This document shows, in pieces, positions 40,666-49,538 of a DNA stretch of 64,000 bases. The notes beneath the pieces are model-generated. The model was given only the letters and a program-made list of their open reading frames with translations, was not told the origin of the DNA and searched no databases. This DNA is from Austwickia chelonae NBRC 105200 (lineage in GTDB: Bacteria; Actinomycetota; Actinomycetes; Actinomycetales; Dermatophilaceae). Made by a program: the position numbers and the translations under genes. Each line of letters opens with the position of its first letter. Position 1 is the stretch's first letter. Where the stretch lies: positions 174,621 through 238,620 of the forward strand of contig NZ_BAGZ01000016.1 of assembly GCF_000298175.1 (NCBI RefSeq). Reading direction: 5' to 3'.

Positions 40666-42042
40666 TTACACGGCAACCCGCCAGTGATCCCCGGGCGCGG
40701 CGGTCAACTCGGCCGGCCACGACCCGAAGCTCTGGTGATACTCCGAAGCATCCGGGGTCTCCGTGTACTCCAGGAGCCCACCGACCTTCTCGGCCAGCAC
40801 GGCCCGCACCTCCGACGGGGTCGCGAAGAAGAACTCCCGACGGAAGTTGGCACAGTTGACCCGCCGGGCGGCGAAGGCCTTGTGCAGTTCGTTCTCGAGG
40901 GTGACCGCGTCATCGGAGAAGAAGAGCGCGTGCACGTCGTACTGGAAGGGCACCGACGCCCCGCTGAGCTCCCGGACCCGATCACGCGGTTCGATCCGGC
41001 GCGTCATCCCGATCTTGACCACCTGCGGACCGAAGGCACCGATATTGGAGATCACGTAGACGTACCCGGCACGGATATTGGCCACCCGGTAGTCGTTCGA
41101 CTCGATGGCCGAGTCGATCTCCACGAGACGAGCGGTCAGGTCCACCGTGGACTCGGCGTCCCCGTTGGCCTCCAATGCGGCCAAGGCGCTGACGTAATGG
41201 GCGCGTTCCTTGTCCAGCCGAGCCCGTTCCGCAGCGAGTTCGGCTTCCACCCTCCGCTGCTCACGCAGAAGCTCCCGCTGTTCACGGGCCTGTTCACGTT
41301 CTTCCTGGAGCTTCATGCGGTAGTCGGCGACCAGTTCGAGTTCTTCCACCCGCAGGGCGTGGTACTCCGGGTTGATCCGCAGTTCCATCATCGAACCGAG
41401 TTTCTCGACCGCCTGGACGGACCTGCCCAGCCTCGTCGTCGCAGTGCCGATGTTCCCGGCGCGCAACGAGCGAACACAGTTGTCGGCTTCGGCGTTGTAG
41501 GCCCGCAGCATCAACTTGGACAGGTCGCGCACCAGCTGCCGGCCCCGGGCGAGGGAACCGTTCCAGGTGAACATGTCGGCGGCCAGGACGGCCCGGCCGT
41601 CCTTGACCATCATGTCGATGCGCGCTTCCACGTCGTCGAGTCGTTCCTTGTACGCCGGGGCGTCCTCGAGCGGATGGTGGTAGCGGTAGATGCCGACGTC
41701 CTGCAGGGCCCGCTGGTCATCCAATTCCACGAGCCCGCCCGCGTCGGCGCCTCCCCGTCCACGGGCTGCTGCCAGTTCCGCCTCCAGGGAGCGGATCCGG
41801 GCTCGGAGCAGCTCGGTCTCGTCCGGTGTCCCAGGAGTCTGCCGGTGTTCCTCCGATCCCGGGTCGAGCGGGGGCCCGTACTGGGTGGCGGCCGGCTCCT
41901 CGACCGGTTCGGCTGCGACCTCATCGATCCACAGCTGCCATCCGACCGGTGGTTCCGGCCAGGTGGACGGGGGACGCCACCCGGCCGGTGGGGTCCAGCC
42001 GGGCGGAGGCGTCGGCCAACATCCGGGCCAGTTGAGCCTCAT
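40666..42042 (-). CDS. DUF4041 / GIY-YIG (T5orf172) nuclease-like protein
   Basis: A 458-residue protein. The N-terminal 40 residues carry proline/tryptophan PPGW-like repeats (PTPPPGWTPPAGW), then come a coiled coil, the DUF4041 region (about 105-250, e.g. LVRDLSKLMLRAYNAEADNC), a second long coiled coil (about 240-300), and a C-terminal GIY-YIG domain of the T5orf172 type (about 325-430): GYVYVISNIG, VVKIGMTRR, RVRELS, the putative catalytic ENELHKAF and RVNCANFRREFFF. DUF4041-T5orf172 proteins occur in phages and mobile islands. The ATG overlaps the upstream gene stop (ATGA), so the two act together. Nuclease activity is inferred. Confidence 0.85.
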   Translation of the reverse strand: MRLNWPGCWPTPPPGWTPPAGWRPPSTWPEPPVGWQLWIDEVAAEPVEEPAATQYGPPLDPGSEEHRQTPGTPDETELLRARIRSLEAELAAARGRGGADAGGLVELDDQRALQDVGIYRYHHPLEDAPAYKERLDDVEARIDMMVKDGRAVLAADMFTWNGSLARGRQLVRDLSKLMLRAYNAEADNCVRSLRAGNIGTATTRLGRSVQAVEKLGSMMELRINPEYHALRVEELELVADYRMKLQEEREQAREQRELLREQRRVEAELAAERARLDKERAHYVSALAALEANGDAESTVDLTARLVEIDSAIESNDYRVANIRAGYVYVISNIGAFGPQVVKIGMTRRIEPRDRVRELSGASVPFQYDVHALFFSDDAVTLENELHKAFAARRVNCANFRREFFFATPSEVRAVLAEKVGGLLEYTETPDASEYHQSFGSWPAELTAAPGDHWRVAV

Positions 42043-43307
42043 TTCCGGCCCCGTGCCCGCACGCCGACGCTGGCGTCCGCCGGGGCCAGGTCGAAGGGCG
42101 ACTTGGACAGGGCCGCGCCGAGATGTTCGAGGGTCGCCGACGGAACCACATTGGCCAGGTCGAAGCCATTGAACTCCTCCCGCCCGGCGGCCGCGATGAC
42201 CAGGGGGACGATCTCGGCGTTCCCGGTGGCCGGCGACAGTCGTTCGGCTGCCACCGTCATCGCGATGGAGTCGATCTTCCCTTCCCGGTCGGCTTCGAAC
42301 ACCTCGTGTAGGGTGCGGACGGCGACCTGCCAGACCGCGGAGGCGTAGCGGTCCTTCTGGGCCTTGGCGGAGAGCACGCTCTCCTGGATCAGGTCCTTGG
42401 ACTTCACGTACCGGTACGACTTGACGCAGGGGACCGCCGAAGGCAGGGGCACGGTGACGGTCAGGGTCAGTTCCCTCGACGGCAGGTCGAAGGTGCCGTG
42501 GTGACGGACGGGGAAAGCTTCCGGGTACACCGAGTTCGACAGGACCAGCGCGACATATTCTTCGATGGCCTCAGGAAGGTCGAAAGCCAGGTTGTTCTTG
42601 AGCTGTTCGATCTCTTCGTTCCGGTTCTTGGCTTCTGCTTCCCGGACGCGGCATTTCACCTCGTAGTTCTCCCGGGCGCGTTCCAGTTTGGCGATGCGGT
42701 CCGCTTCGAGATGTTGGAAGGCCGTCCGTTTGGTGTCGATCTGACGGCAGTAGTCCCACCATTGCCGGTGGACCGTTTCGTGGTGGGCGCGCATCTGGGC
42801 CACCGCGGTCTCGTGTTTCTTCTTCCCGCCGAGCATCGCCGCCAGCCCGGCCGGCGCGGGTGGTTCGACGTAGCGCGGTTCGGGCGGGTATTCCAGACCG
42901 ACCGGGCGGGGCGGGACGGCCAGGGCTCCCGGGGTGAAAGGTGGGTGTTCGACCGAGTCGACTTTCAAGGCGTCGAGGTCGATGAAGTCGTCGTTCTCCA
43001 GGGTCGAGGCGAGCAGGCTGTCGATCTCGGCGTAGGTCGATTCCAGCACGGAGTTCAGTGCGGCGGCTTCGGCCGTCCTGGCTTCGGCGTGCAGCCGTTC
43101 GGCTTCGCGTTGGGCTGCTTTCTGCTCGGCCTGTGAGGCCCGTTCGGCGGCGGCGAGCGCGCGTGCGTAGTCTCGCTGTGCTTTTTCGGCGGCCCGCTCG
43201 GCGGCGGCTTGTGCTCGGGCCGCGGCGAGTCGTTGTCGGTGCTCTCGCCGTTCGGCTTCCTTGGCCTGCCGGTTGATCTCCGCGAGGAAACCGCGTCTCC
43301 TAGCCAT
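42039..43307 (-). CDS. coiled-coil protein partnered with the DUF4041/GIY-YIG protein
   Basis: A 422-residue protein of unknown function. Residues about 10-90 are an Ala/Glu/Arg-rich coiled coil (AERAAEKAQRDYARALAAAE), the middle has a proline-rich stretch (LAVPPRPVGLEYPPEPRYVEPPAP), a second coiled coil lies at about 165-235, and the C-terminal half is a mixed globular domain with ELTLTVTVPLPSAVP and an ending TLEHLGAALSKSPFDLAP, which resembles restriction-system-like proteins in layout only. The ATG at 43307 is preceded by GAGAGG. Its stop overlaps the start of the GIY-YIG gene. The AT-rich region upstream contains the promoter. Confidence 0.75.
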   Translation of the reverse strand: MARRRGFLAEINRQAKEAERREHRQRLAAARAQAAAERAAEKAQRDYARALAAAERASQAEQKAAQREAERLHAEARTAEAAALNSVLESTYAEIDSLLASTLENDDFIDLDALKVDSVEHPPFTPGALAVPPRPVGLEYPPEPRYVEPPAPAGLAAMLGGKKKHETAVAQMRAHHETVHRQWWDYCRQIDTKRTAFQHLEADRIAKLERARENYEVKCRVREAEAKNRNEEIEQLKNNLAFDLPEAIEEYVALVLSNSVYPEAFPVRHHGTFDLPSRELTLTVTVPLPSAVPCVKSYRYVKSKDLIQESVLSAKAQKDRYASAVWQVAVRTLHEVFEADREGKIDSIAMTVAAERLSPATGNAEIVPLVIAAAGREEFNGFDLANVVPSATLEHLGAALSKSPFDLAPADASVGVRARGRK

Positions 43308-43521
43308 CACGAACCTCTCGAATCCATTTCGGAATAACTGGGTCCGTAATACACGACAAGAAATGTCTACCTGAACTTAGCCTTGGCTTAGTTGGCCGTT
43401 CGCGCTGAACGAAAAACCAAAGACCTTCAATATCAAGAGAATTGATGAATCCTATATTCAACTAAAAGCTCGGAGCCCACTCCCGCGGCTCCTCGCCCAC
43501 CTCGGGCGGACCTCTCCGACC
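43308..43521. other. AT-rich intergenic region upstream of the two-gene unit
   Basis: Composition falls sharply toward AT between about 43320 and 43460, unlike the surrounding genes. It separates the DUF4041 unit from an IS630 remnant and probably marks an insertion boundary as well as the promoter of the two-gene unit. No gene seen. Confidence 0.45.
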
Positions 43522-43650
43522 TCCTGGGCCGACCTGGTCGAGGTCCGGTTCGGCATCATTGAACGCCGGCCCATCCACCGGAGCAGCTACACCTCATCCC
43601 GGGACCTCAACGCGACGATCCACACCTTCATCGATGATTGGAACGCCACC
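43522..43650 (+). pseudogene. IS630-family transposase C-terminal remnant
   Basis: The plus-strand frame reads SWADLVEVRFGIIERRPIHR, then SSYTSSRDLNATIHTFIDDW followed by NA. This is the C-terminal end of IS630-type transposases, with the usual VE-x-x-FGIIER core and the catalytic-domain DDE glutamate region. The N-terminal part and the end of the protein are missing and no flanking terminal repeats were found, so this is a decayed insertion sequence. Confidence 0.8.
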
Positions 43651-43708
43651 GCCGTCCCGATGGGGAAATCCCACCGCCTGCCCCGTGATAAAACAACCCT
43701 TAAAGGCG

Positions 43709-43745
43709 GGGCAATGCTTCGGCATGTGACACCAAAGTATTGCCC
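43709..43745. repeat. 11-bp imperfect inverted repeat
   Basis: GGGCAATGCTT (43709-43719) and AAGTATTGCCC (43735-43745) pair with one mismatch. It lies between the IS630 remnant and the MFS gene and could be a decayed insertion end or an attenuator. The rest of 43651-43977 shows no gene. Confidence 0.45.
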
Positions 43746-43977
43746 TCTCGACAGATCCAGCAGTTTTACCCCTTTCTGGCGAGTATGTTCGATGAATGGT
43801 GACGCGTCGAACATGCTCGGACCAGGGAGCCATTTCGCATCTCGCCCCACCGGCGGCGCCTTCTTATGGCGAAGGAAACTCGCCGCCCCGAGAAAAGTCA
43901 CCGCTCAACGGCGGCAGGGCCGCCCACACAAAAGTCCGCCCGATTGAAAACACGAGCCGGCCCGCCTCGATCGACAA

Positions 43978-45258
43978 GTGTCCTCGATGACTACCTACGA
44001 TGAGACAAGGGCCGAGCCTGATCGGTCGGTATGGCGCAACACCGACTGGCTGCGACTCCTGGTCGGCAACACGGCCACTACCCTCGGATCCACCACCGGA
44101 GGGATCGCTTTCCCCCTGCTGGCCTACGCACTCACCGGTTCCGTCGGCGCGGCATCGGTCATTGCGTCGGTCAGCGGTTTCGCCTACATCCTCACCGGAT
44201 CCATCGCCGGCGTCGCGGTCGACCGCATCGATCGTCGGCGCCTGATGATCGGCGTCGACGCCATCGCGCTCTGCGCCTTCCTCGGCATGGGGATACTGCT
44301 GTGGCACGGTGCCGCGCAGTGGTGGTCCCTGCTGGTCATCGTCGCCATCGCCGGTGCCCGTCAAGCGGTCTCCGGTCCTGCTCACATGGCCTCGGTCAGC
44401 AACGTACTCCCCCGTGATCAGCTGCCCACCGCCGTTGCGGTCCAGCAAGCGACCTCATCTGCCTCGCAACTGGCCGGTCCTCCGCTCGGTGGTCTCGCCT
44501 ACGCCCTCGGAGCAGCGGTCCCGTTCTTCATCACCGTCGCGACCTACGCCGCTGACATCCTGATCCTGTTCGGGATCCGCACGCCTCTCAATCCTCCTCA
44601 TGAAAAGCGAGCTCGATCCGAGGACGCCCGGCAACGCGCACGTCAGTTCCTCGACGAGGTGACAGCAGGCCTTCGTTTCCTGTGGGCCGCGACTTCCCGA
44701 CGCATCCTCGTCCTGCTGTCGATCACCGTGAACCTGGCTATATCCATCTACTACGTGAGTATCAACCTGCGCCTTGTCTCAGCCGGGGTCCACCCCGGAC
44801 TCATCGGGGCCTTTGATGCTGCCGCGGCGGCCGGCCTGCTCCTGGGTTCCTTCCTGGCACCCAAACTCGTCAACAAACTGTCCCTCTGGCGACTCATCGT
44901 CCTGATGACACTCACCGCCGCACTGACCTGGATCCCAGCAGCATTCGCCGGAACCAATGTCACCCTGCTCTGCACCGCCTCATTCGTGATGATGATCCCT
45001 ATCCCTGCCACCAACGCCGTGAGCATGTCCTACATCCAAGTCGTCACCCCCGAGGACCTCCAGGGCCGTGTCCTCGCGGCGTCCTATGTCATCTCCGCCG
45101 CGGCCCAGCCCGCCGGCCCCCTCCTCACCGGCGCATTCCTGACCACGCTCGGCAGCACCACCACCGTCTTGATACCCGTCGTAGCCGTCCTGGCTCTCAG
45201 CCTGGTGGTGATGACCAATCAACATCTGCGCAACCTTGACACTCCTGATACCTGGTAA
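43978..45258 (+). CDS. MFS transporter, DHA3-like exporter
   Basis: A 426-residue major-facilitator protein with 12 predicted helices. The VAVDRIDRRRLMIGVDA loop between helices 2 and 3 is the MFS motif A, and the domain layout matches the MFS_3/EntS-type exporters of drugs or siderophores. A GTG (43978) or ATG (43987) may start it; neither has a clear ribosome site. A second, related MFS gene follows after 203 bp. The codon use is somewhat less GC-extreme than the genome core, suggesting acquisition with the island. Substrate unknown. Confidence 0.85.
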   Translation: MSSMTTYDETRAEPDRSVWRNTDWLRLLVGNTATTLGSTTGGIAFPLLAYALTGSVGAASVIASVSGFAYILTGSIAGVAVDRIDRRRLMIGVDAIALCAFLGMGILLWHGAAQWWSLLVIVAIAGARQAVSGPAHMASVSNVLPRDQLPTAVAVQQATSSASQLAGPPLGGLAYALGAAVPFFITVATYAADILILFGIRTPLNPPHEKRARSEDARQRARQFLDEVTAGLRFLWAATSRRILVLLSITVNLAISIYYVSINLRLVSAGVHPGLIGAFDAAAAAGLLLGSFLAPKLVNKLSLWRLIVLMTLTAALTWIPAAFAGTNVTLLCTASFVMMIPIPATNAVSMSYIQVVTPEDLQGRVLAASYVISAAAQPAGPLLTGAFLTTLGSTTTVLIPVVAVLALSLVVMTNQHLRNLDTPDTW

Positions 45259-45461
45259 TCAAAGAGTCCGACGAAAAGCGGCCCCCAAGAGAGAAAGGGA
45301 AGTTTTCACGGCAGAAAAGCTTGGATATCCACCGTCTGGTCAACACATGATGACCGACACCTCGAGCACGGACTTCCCATGCGGCACCGCCAGCAGCCGC
45401 TGGTGAGAAATCTTCAGAATGCTTCAGCAAAAAGGAGCCTTCACCTCCGAAGGACAGCACG

Positions 45462-46792
45462 ATGCTGTCGATGGATTCATCCGACGCGTCAGCTCCTCAT
45501 GGTGACCCTCGGCGAAGCGCTCCCGGCATGAGCACCGAACCGCTCACCCGCGACCGGAGGTTCGTCTGCTTCTGGCTGTCGCGTACCATCTCGGCGCTCG
45601 GTTCCGCCGTGAGCATCGTCGTCCTCCCGATCCTCGTCTACGAACAGACACGCTCGGCTCTGCTCGTCGCCCTCGTGGCGGCGAGCGGCACACTCCCTTA
45701 CCTCGCGTTCGGGCTCGTCGCCGGTGCGGTCGCCGACCGGGTCGACCGGCGACGACTCATGGTGGGCTGCGACCTCGCCTGCCTTGCCGTCCTCGCCTCG
45801 CTCCCGCTCACCGCCACCCTCGACGCACTCGCCGGGCCCCTCGTCGTCCTCGCCGCCATGGCGTCCTCCACCTTCGCGCTCTTCTTCGAGGCCGCGTCCT
45901 ACGGTCTCGTCGTCGACCTCGTGAGCAAGGAGCGGCTGGCCGCAGCCAACAGCAGCCTCTTCGGCGCCGAGACGACGGCACGCATCTCGGGAACCGCCCT
46001 GGCCGGCCTCCTCGCCTCACTCATAGGGGCAAACCTCACGGTGCTCGTCGACGCTGCCACCTTCGGAGCGTCCGCCCTGCTCATCGCCTCGATCCGGGTC
46101 GATCGCGCCGCCCGGGGGGGGGAGAGAAACGCGTCCATCTCCTCGCCTCCATACGCGAGGGACTCGACTTCCTCGTCCACAACTCGGTGCTGCGCGTCAT
46201 GACAGCCGTCGGCACGCTCCTGTCCTTCTCGGGAGGTGTCATCGTGGGCCAGCTCGTCGTCTTCGCCGACCGGGGACTGCAGCTACCGAAGGGCGACGCT
46301 CGCATCGGACTGCTTTACACGGCGTGGAGTGCCGGCGGCGTCATCGGCAGCATCATCCTGCACCGAGCCCGACGGACAACGGACGCGGTGTCCGTGCTCG
46401 TCATCACCCTGCCCGTGACGACCGGACTCGCGGCCCTCGTCGCCCTCGCCGGGTCCTGGCCTATCGCGATGACGCTCATCCTCCTGTGGGCAGCGGCCTA
46501 CGCGGTCATCCTCGTCAACACGATGACCTATTCGCAGTCGGTCACCCCACCGGCGATGCAGGGCCGGGTCAACACCATGCGACGGATGATCTCGTCCGGA
46601 CTCGGCGTCCCACTCGGGTCTTTCGTGGGAGCGCTCGTCACCTCGTCCTCGAACGTTCGCACGGGCATGTCGCTCTCCGCGCTCGCCGTGGGCCTTGCGA
46701 CCGTGCTCGTCCTCGTGGCCCGCACCCGCGGCCTGTGCCCTCGTCCGCAACGCCCTGACGAGCTGCTGCCCCGTCCTCCAGCAGGGGGATAA
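45462..46792 (+). pseudogene. MFS transporter interrupted by a frameshift at a G9 tract
   Basis: Two consecutive frames together encode one MFS_3-type exporter similar to its neighbour. The first (45462 onward; AAGGA ribosome site 7 bases before the ATG) includes LSRTISALGSAVSIVVLPIL and motif A (VADRVDRRRLMVGCD) and would stop at 46202. The second frame contains the remaining helices, resuming with KRVHLLASIREGLDFLVHNS and ending at 46792. The switch occurs at a run of nine G (46114-46122); one more G restores a single frame of about 443 residues. It may be a true pseudogene, a phase-variable gene or a sequencing error in the homopolymer. Confidence 0.8.
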
Positions 46793-46806
46793 CACGTTCG
46801 ATCGAT

Positions 46807-46821
46807 CCCGCTGTCAGCGGG
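46807..46821. terminator. small palindrome CCCGCTG-T-CAGCGGG
   Basis: A 7-bp perfect inverted repeat with a one-base centre, 15 bases after the stop of the frameshifted MFS gene. It could be a weak terminator or an operator; the loop is too tight for a stable full stem. Confidence 0.35.
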
Positions 46822-46953
46822 CGCACTATTTCAGGACTGACGAGTTGTCAGCCGTACCGACCGGGGACGTTGATCGAGGGGTCATGTCGCGCGCTCCTGC
46901 CGATGAGCGAGTACTGGTGGGCAGACATGTCAGACACATTTCGGGGTGGGTGG

Positions 46954-47571
46954 TCAACGATGGGCGGCAAACCATTCCTCAGCGAGGAGCGCGTAATCGG
47001 CCTCGTCCAGCCAGCCGAGTTCCGCATGCCACAGAGACTTCACGGTGTGGCTCTCCCGCCGCATCCCTGCCCGCTCGAGGACTCGACAGGACGCTGGGTT
47101 ATCGATGTTCGCCGTGGCCGTGACTCGCCGTAGGCCGAGGACCTCGAAAGCCGCCAGCAGCAGTCCTTCCGCCAGCTGAGTCGCAATGCCGCGCCTGTGC
47201 CACCCTGGCCGGACGATGTAGCCGATGACGCCGTCGGTCCCTCTCGGTGCTCCAGGCTGTCCGGGACCGTCGACGATGTCGAGGAAGCCCATCGCCACCA
47301 CTTGGCCATCGAGCTCGGCAACACATGAGTAGTCGGTCTCGCTGGTCGAGGTCGACAGCCACTCATGGCGCAGCTGCTCCGGTTCGACAAAGGTTCTGAC
47401 CATGAATCGGTTGACGTCGGGGTCGTTCCGGAAGGACTGCAGGATTTCAATGTCGTCCTCGGTGGCGTATCGCAGGGTCAGCTCATCGACGTGTGCGGGC
47501 CAAGGAGTCGTGTGCATCTCCCCAGACTGACGGCTCGTGCCATTCAAGTCAGCGCGTAGCGGGATCGGCAT
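46954..47571 (-). CDS. GNAT-family N-acetyltransferase
   Basis: A GNAT enzyme of up to 205 residues. The N-terminal strand ELTLRYATEDDIEILQSFRN, the acetyl-CoA-binding VIGYIVRPGWHRRGIATQLAEGL (R/Q-x-x-G-x-G/A) and VTATANIDNPASCRVLERAGM, followed by a late tyrosine strand, fit the RimJ/RimL/aminoglycoside-like group. The target (protein N-terminus, amino acid or antibiotic) is unknown. Start uncertain: the ATG at 47571 or one at 47517 (which has GGGGAG touching it). It diverges from and overlaps the 5' end of the toxin-antitoxin genes. Confidence 0.85.
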   Translation of the reverse strand: MPIPLRADLNGTSRQSGEMHTTPWPAHVDELTLRYATEDDIEILQSFRNDPDVNRFMVRTFVEPEQLRHEWLSTSTSETDYSCVAELDGQVVAMGFLDIVDGPGQPGAPRGTDGVIGYIVRPGWHRRGIATQLAEGLLLAAFEVLGLRRVTATANIDNPASCRVLERAGMRRESHTVKSLWHAELGWLDEADYALLAEEWFAAHR

Positions 47572-47846
47572 GTCCCATCTCGCCTTCTCTGTTCGCCGTC
47601 CAACGGATCCTGGACCAACATCCGGAAGCGCACATCACAGAGGATGACTACGCGGCTCTGCTGGGCATCAACCCCACCTCGGTGTCGCACCGGGTGAATT
47701 CCGGGACTCTCATGGCCTGGCGGATCTCGCACAAGGACGTCCGCTACCCAGCCTGGCAGATGAGCGACGGACGCGTCCTCCCCCACCTGCGCGACATCCT
47801 GGCTGCGTTGCCCGACCCCAACCATCCCCGGTCGACATCGACGTGA
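47493..47846 (+). CDS. putative antitoxin with DNA-binding domain, partner of RES toxin
   Basis: A small protein of up to 117 residues immediately before the RES toxin gene (1 bp gap). The core, FAVQRILDQHPEAHITEDDY followed by AALLGINPTSVSHRVNSG, looks like a helix-turn-helix, and the end WQMSDGRVLPHLRDILAALP resembles the toxin-binding tail of Xre/DUF2384-like antitoxins. The start is uncertain: the only in-frame start codon is GTG at 47493, without a ribosome site, and the frame overlaps the divergent GNAT gene. Probably represses its own operon. Confidence 0.7.
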   Translation: MRAKESCASPQTDGSCHSSQRVAGSACPISPSLFAVQRILDQHPEAHITEDDYAALLGINPTSVSHRVNSGTLMAWRISHKDVRYPAWQMSDGRVLPHLRDILAALPDPNHPRSTST

Positions 47847-47847
47847 C

Positions 47848-48432
47848 GTGATCACCCGGCATGACGCGTTGTGGCGCGTCCACCGTCTCGGCGAGGCTTT
47901 CCTAATCCCATGGAATACCTACCGGGAGTCCGGTCCCGTAGCAGGTATGCGGTGGGATCCGCACCCGCAGCCGGAAGGTGCTCACCCCGGGTACGGCGTG
48001 CTATACGCCGCAACCTGTCCCGAGGTGTGCCTTGCGGAGTCGTTCCAAAGCAGCCGGACGATCCACCTGTCTACCTCTCGCCCCTACCTGATCGTCTGGA
48101 TGCCCACGCGGGGTCTGCGATTGCTGGATCTACTCGGGCCGTGGCCGCTACGGCACGGGGCATCTGCAAGCCTGCACACGCGGCCCAAACGGGTCTGCCG
48201 CACCTGGGCTGCAGCAATCCACGACCTGACCGACCCTTTGACGGGCGACCCGCTGGACGGATTCGTTTCCGCGTCCACGATGCACGGCGGCGGGCACGTG
48301 GTGGTGCTCTTCGACCACGCCGCCGACTCGATGCCGAGATTCCCGGGCTTCTCGATGCCGCTGAGTGACCCCTTCGCGGCCGGCCTGGTCCAGGAATTCG
48401 CCACCTCAGTGGATTGGCCGGTAGTGCATTAG
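47848..48432 (+). CDS. RES-domain toxin (NAD+ phosphorylase type)
   Basis: A 194-residue RES-domain protein. Conserved residues of the family are visible: Arg10 in LWRVHR, Tyr53 in GVLYAATCPEVCLAESF and Glu64 in the same segment, and later HGGGHVVVLFD. Known RES toxins (MbcT, ParT, Res) degrade NAD+ or ADP-ribosylate targets and are neutralised by an upstream antitoxin, the same gene order as here. GTG start one base after the antitoxin stop. Confidence 0.88.
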   Translation: MITRHDALWRVHRLGEAFLIPWNTYRESGPVAGMRWDPHPQPEGAHPGYGVLYAATCPEVCLAESFQSSRTIHLSTSRPYLIVWMPTRGLRLLDLLGPWPLRHGASASLHTRPKRVCRTWAAAIHDLTDPLTGDPLDGFVSASTMHGGGHVVVLFDHAADSMPRFPGFSMPLSDPFAAGLVQEFATSVDWPVVH

Positions 48433-48681
48433 CGCCCCAGCCGCATGAGACCACTCGTGTAACACCGGGCTCACTATCGATCTGACCTGGAAGTGCACGG
48501 AACGACCACGTGTCCGCGACGAGACGGAACGAGACAGCGAACCAGGGCGAACGAGGGATAAGGGGACAGCCCCTGAGCGAAAGAAATGAGACTGGCCCCA
48601 TGGTCCGGAGTCGGTACATCGAGATTACGGAGGTCCTGCCCCGCTGACTGGTCACCGAGGCAGAACCGGTTACATGATCGG
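48433..48681. other. intergenic region after RES toxin
   Basis: About 250 bp without a convincing gene. It contains short purine-rich repeats such as GACGAGACGGAACGAGAC, and AAGGGGACAGCCCCT near 48560 that can fold into a small hairpin. No tRNA or attachment site could be recognised. Confidence 0.35.
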
Positions 48682-48951
48682 TCAGTGATGGCTGGCCGTC
48701 ATCTGGATCCGGGTGCCGTCGCTGATCAGCTGGGCGTACTCGTTCAGCTCACGCTCGGAGATGATGCCGCCGAGGCGCTTCCACTCGCGGCGCAGGGCCG
48801 CCTTGACCTCAGCAACAGGTCGACCCTGATACTGGCGCCCCAGACGGTCGAACATCGACTGGTAGTCGTCGGCGATCTCCTGAACTGCGCCACTGACCAA
48901 CTTCTTCAGCTCGCGCTCCCAGTCGCCGCTCATCATGATGTCGACGTCCAT
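48682..48951 (-). CDS. small phage/island-type protein, unknown function
   Basis: An 89-residue soluble, mostly helical acidic/basic protein beginning MDVDIMMSGDWERELKKLVS. A longer frame (to 49056) exists, but its N-terminal part is proline/arginine-rich and lacks a ribosome site; the ATG at 48951 with AGGCGG upstream is preferred. No family recognised. It lies between two toxin-antitoxin loci and points opposite to them. Confidence 0.5.
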   Translation of the reverse strand: MDVDIMMSGDWERELKKLVSGAVQEIADDYQSMFDRLGRQYQGRPVAEVKAALRREWKRLGGIISERELNEYAQLISDGTRIQMTASHH

Positions 48952-49143
48952 GTCACACCGCCTGTGTGATGGTGGTGTCGGGGTGGCGCTCCCCGGTGGC
49001 CTTCGTGACGGAGCATCCGGTGCGGGCGCTTCGGTAAGATCAGAGAGCCAGTGCATGGTCTCCCGGATCTTGATCTCGGGCTGGAGGGGCGGGCCGTTGG
49101 AGCGGACCGCCCCTCACTCGTCCTAGAGTACCGCACATCTCCA

Positions 49144-49192
49144 TATCTCGTATGTGCGCATTCAGTGCACCACTGAAGTCCACTATGAGATA
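49144..49192. promoter_or_regulatory. nested inverted repeats upstream of higB-like gene
   Basis: A perfect 7-bp repeat, TTCAGTG-CAC-CACTGAA (49161-49177), is flanked by TATCTC (49144-49149) and GAGATA (49187-49192). The cluster sits 32-80 bases before the toxin start, overlapping the expected promoter. In HigBA systems the antitoxin binds such palindromes, so this is the likely operator. Confidence 0.6.
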
Positions 49193-49223
49193 AGGTTGTC
49201 CGAGTCAGCACGAGGGAGGCGCG

Positions 49224-49523
49224 GTGCGACTGATCTTCGAGGACGACGATCTGTGCCGCCTTGCCTACGAAGCGAGCTACCGCACGAGGAGGTGGCCCGC
49301 TGAGGTGACGCGCAGCTATCGCCGGCGCATCCAACAGATTGAGGCAGCAGTCGATGAGCGCGACCTGCGCAATCTCAAAGCACTCAGGCTGGAGCAGTTG
49401 AAGGGCAACCGGCGGGGAACCTCCTCCATCCGCATCAACGACAAATACCGGCTCATCGTCAGATTCGAATCCGACGAGGCTGGCCGGGTGACCGTCGTCA
49501 TCGACGGACTGGACTATCACTGA
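49224..49523 (+). CDS. higB: HigB-type RelE-family toxin
   Basis: A 99-residue RelE/HigB-like protein (plasmid maintenance killer family). It starts with the family sequence RLIFEDDDLCRLAYEA and carries KALRLEQLKGNRRGTSSIRIN, DKYRLIVRF and VIDGLDYH, the conserved basic and terminal histidine residues of HigB mRNA interferases. GTG start preceded by GGGAGG. Toxin-first order with the antitoxin gene 15 bp downstream is the HigBA arrangement. Probably cleaves mRNA on the ribosome. Confidence 0.9.
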   Translation: MRLIFEDDDLCRLAYEASYRTRRWPAEVTRSYRRRIQQIEAAVDERDLRNLKALRLEQLKGNRRGTSSIRINDKYRLIVRFESDEAGRVTVVIDGLDYH

Positions 49524-49538
49524 GAAAGGAGCGGCGTC

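Noticed and set aside
43360..43400. Iron-box-like TTAGCC-TTGGCT sequence in the AT-rich spacer
   Set aside because: The two halves do not form the DtxR/IdeR palindrome (GGCTTAG is not the complement of CTTAGCC), so it was not called an operator.
46900..46960. TGTCAGACACATTTCGGGG segment looking like an insertion-sequence end
   Set aside because: No matching inverted copy or transposase was found nearby, so it could not be supported.
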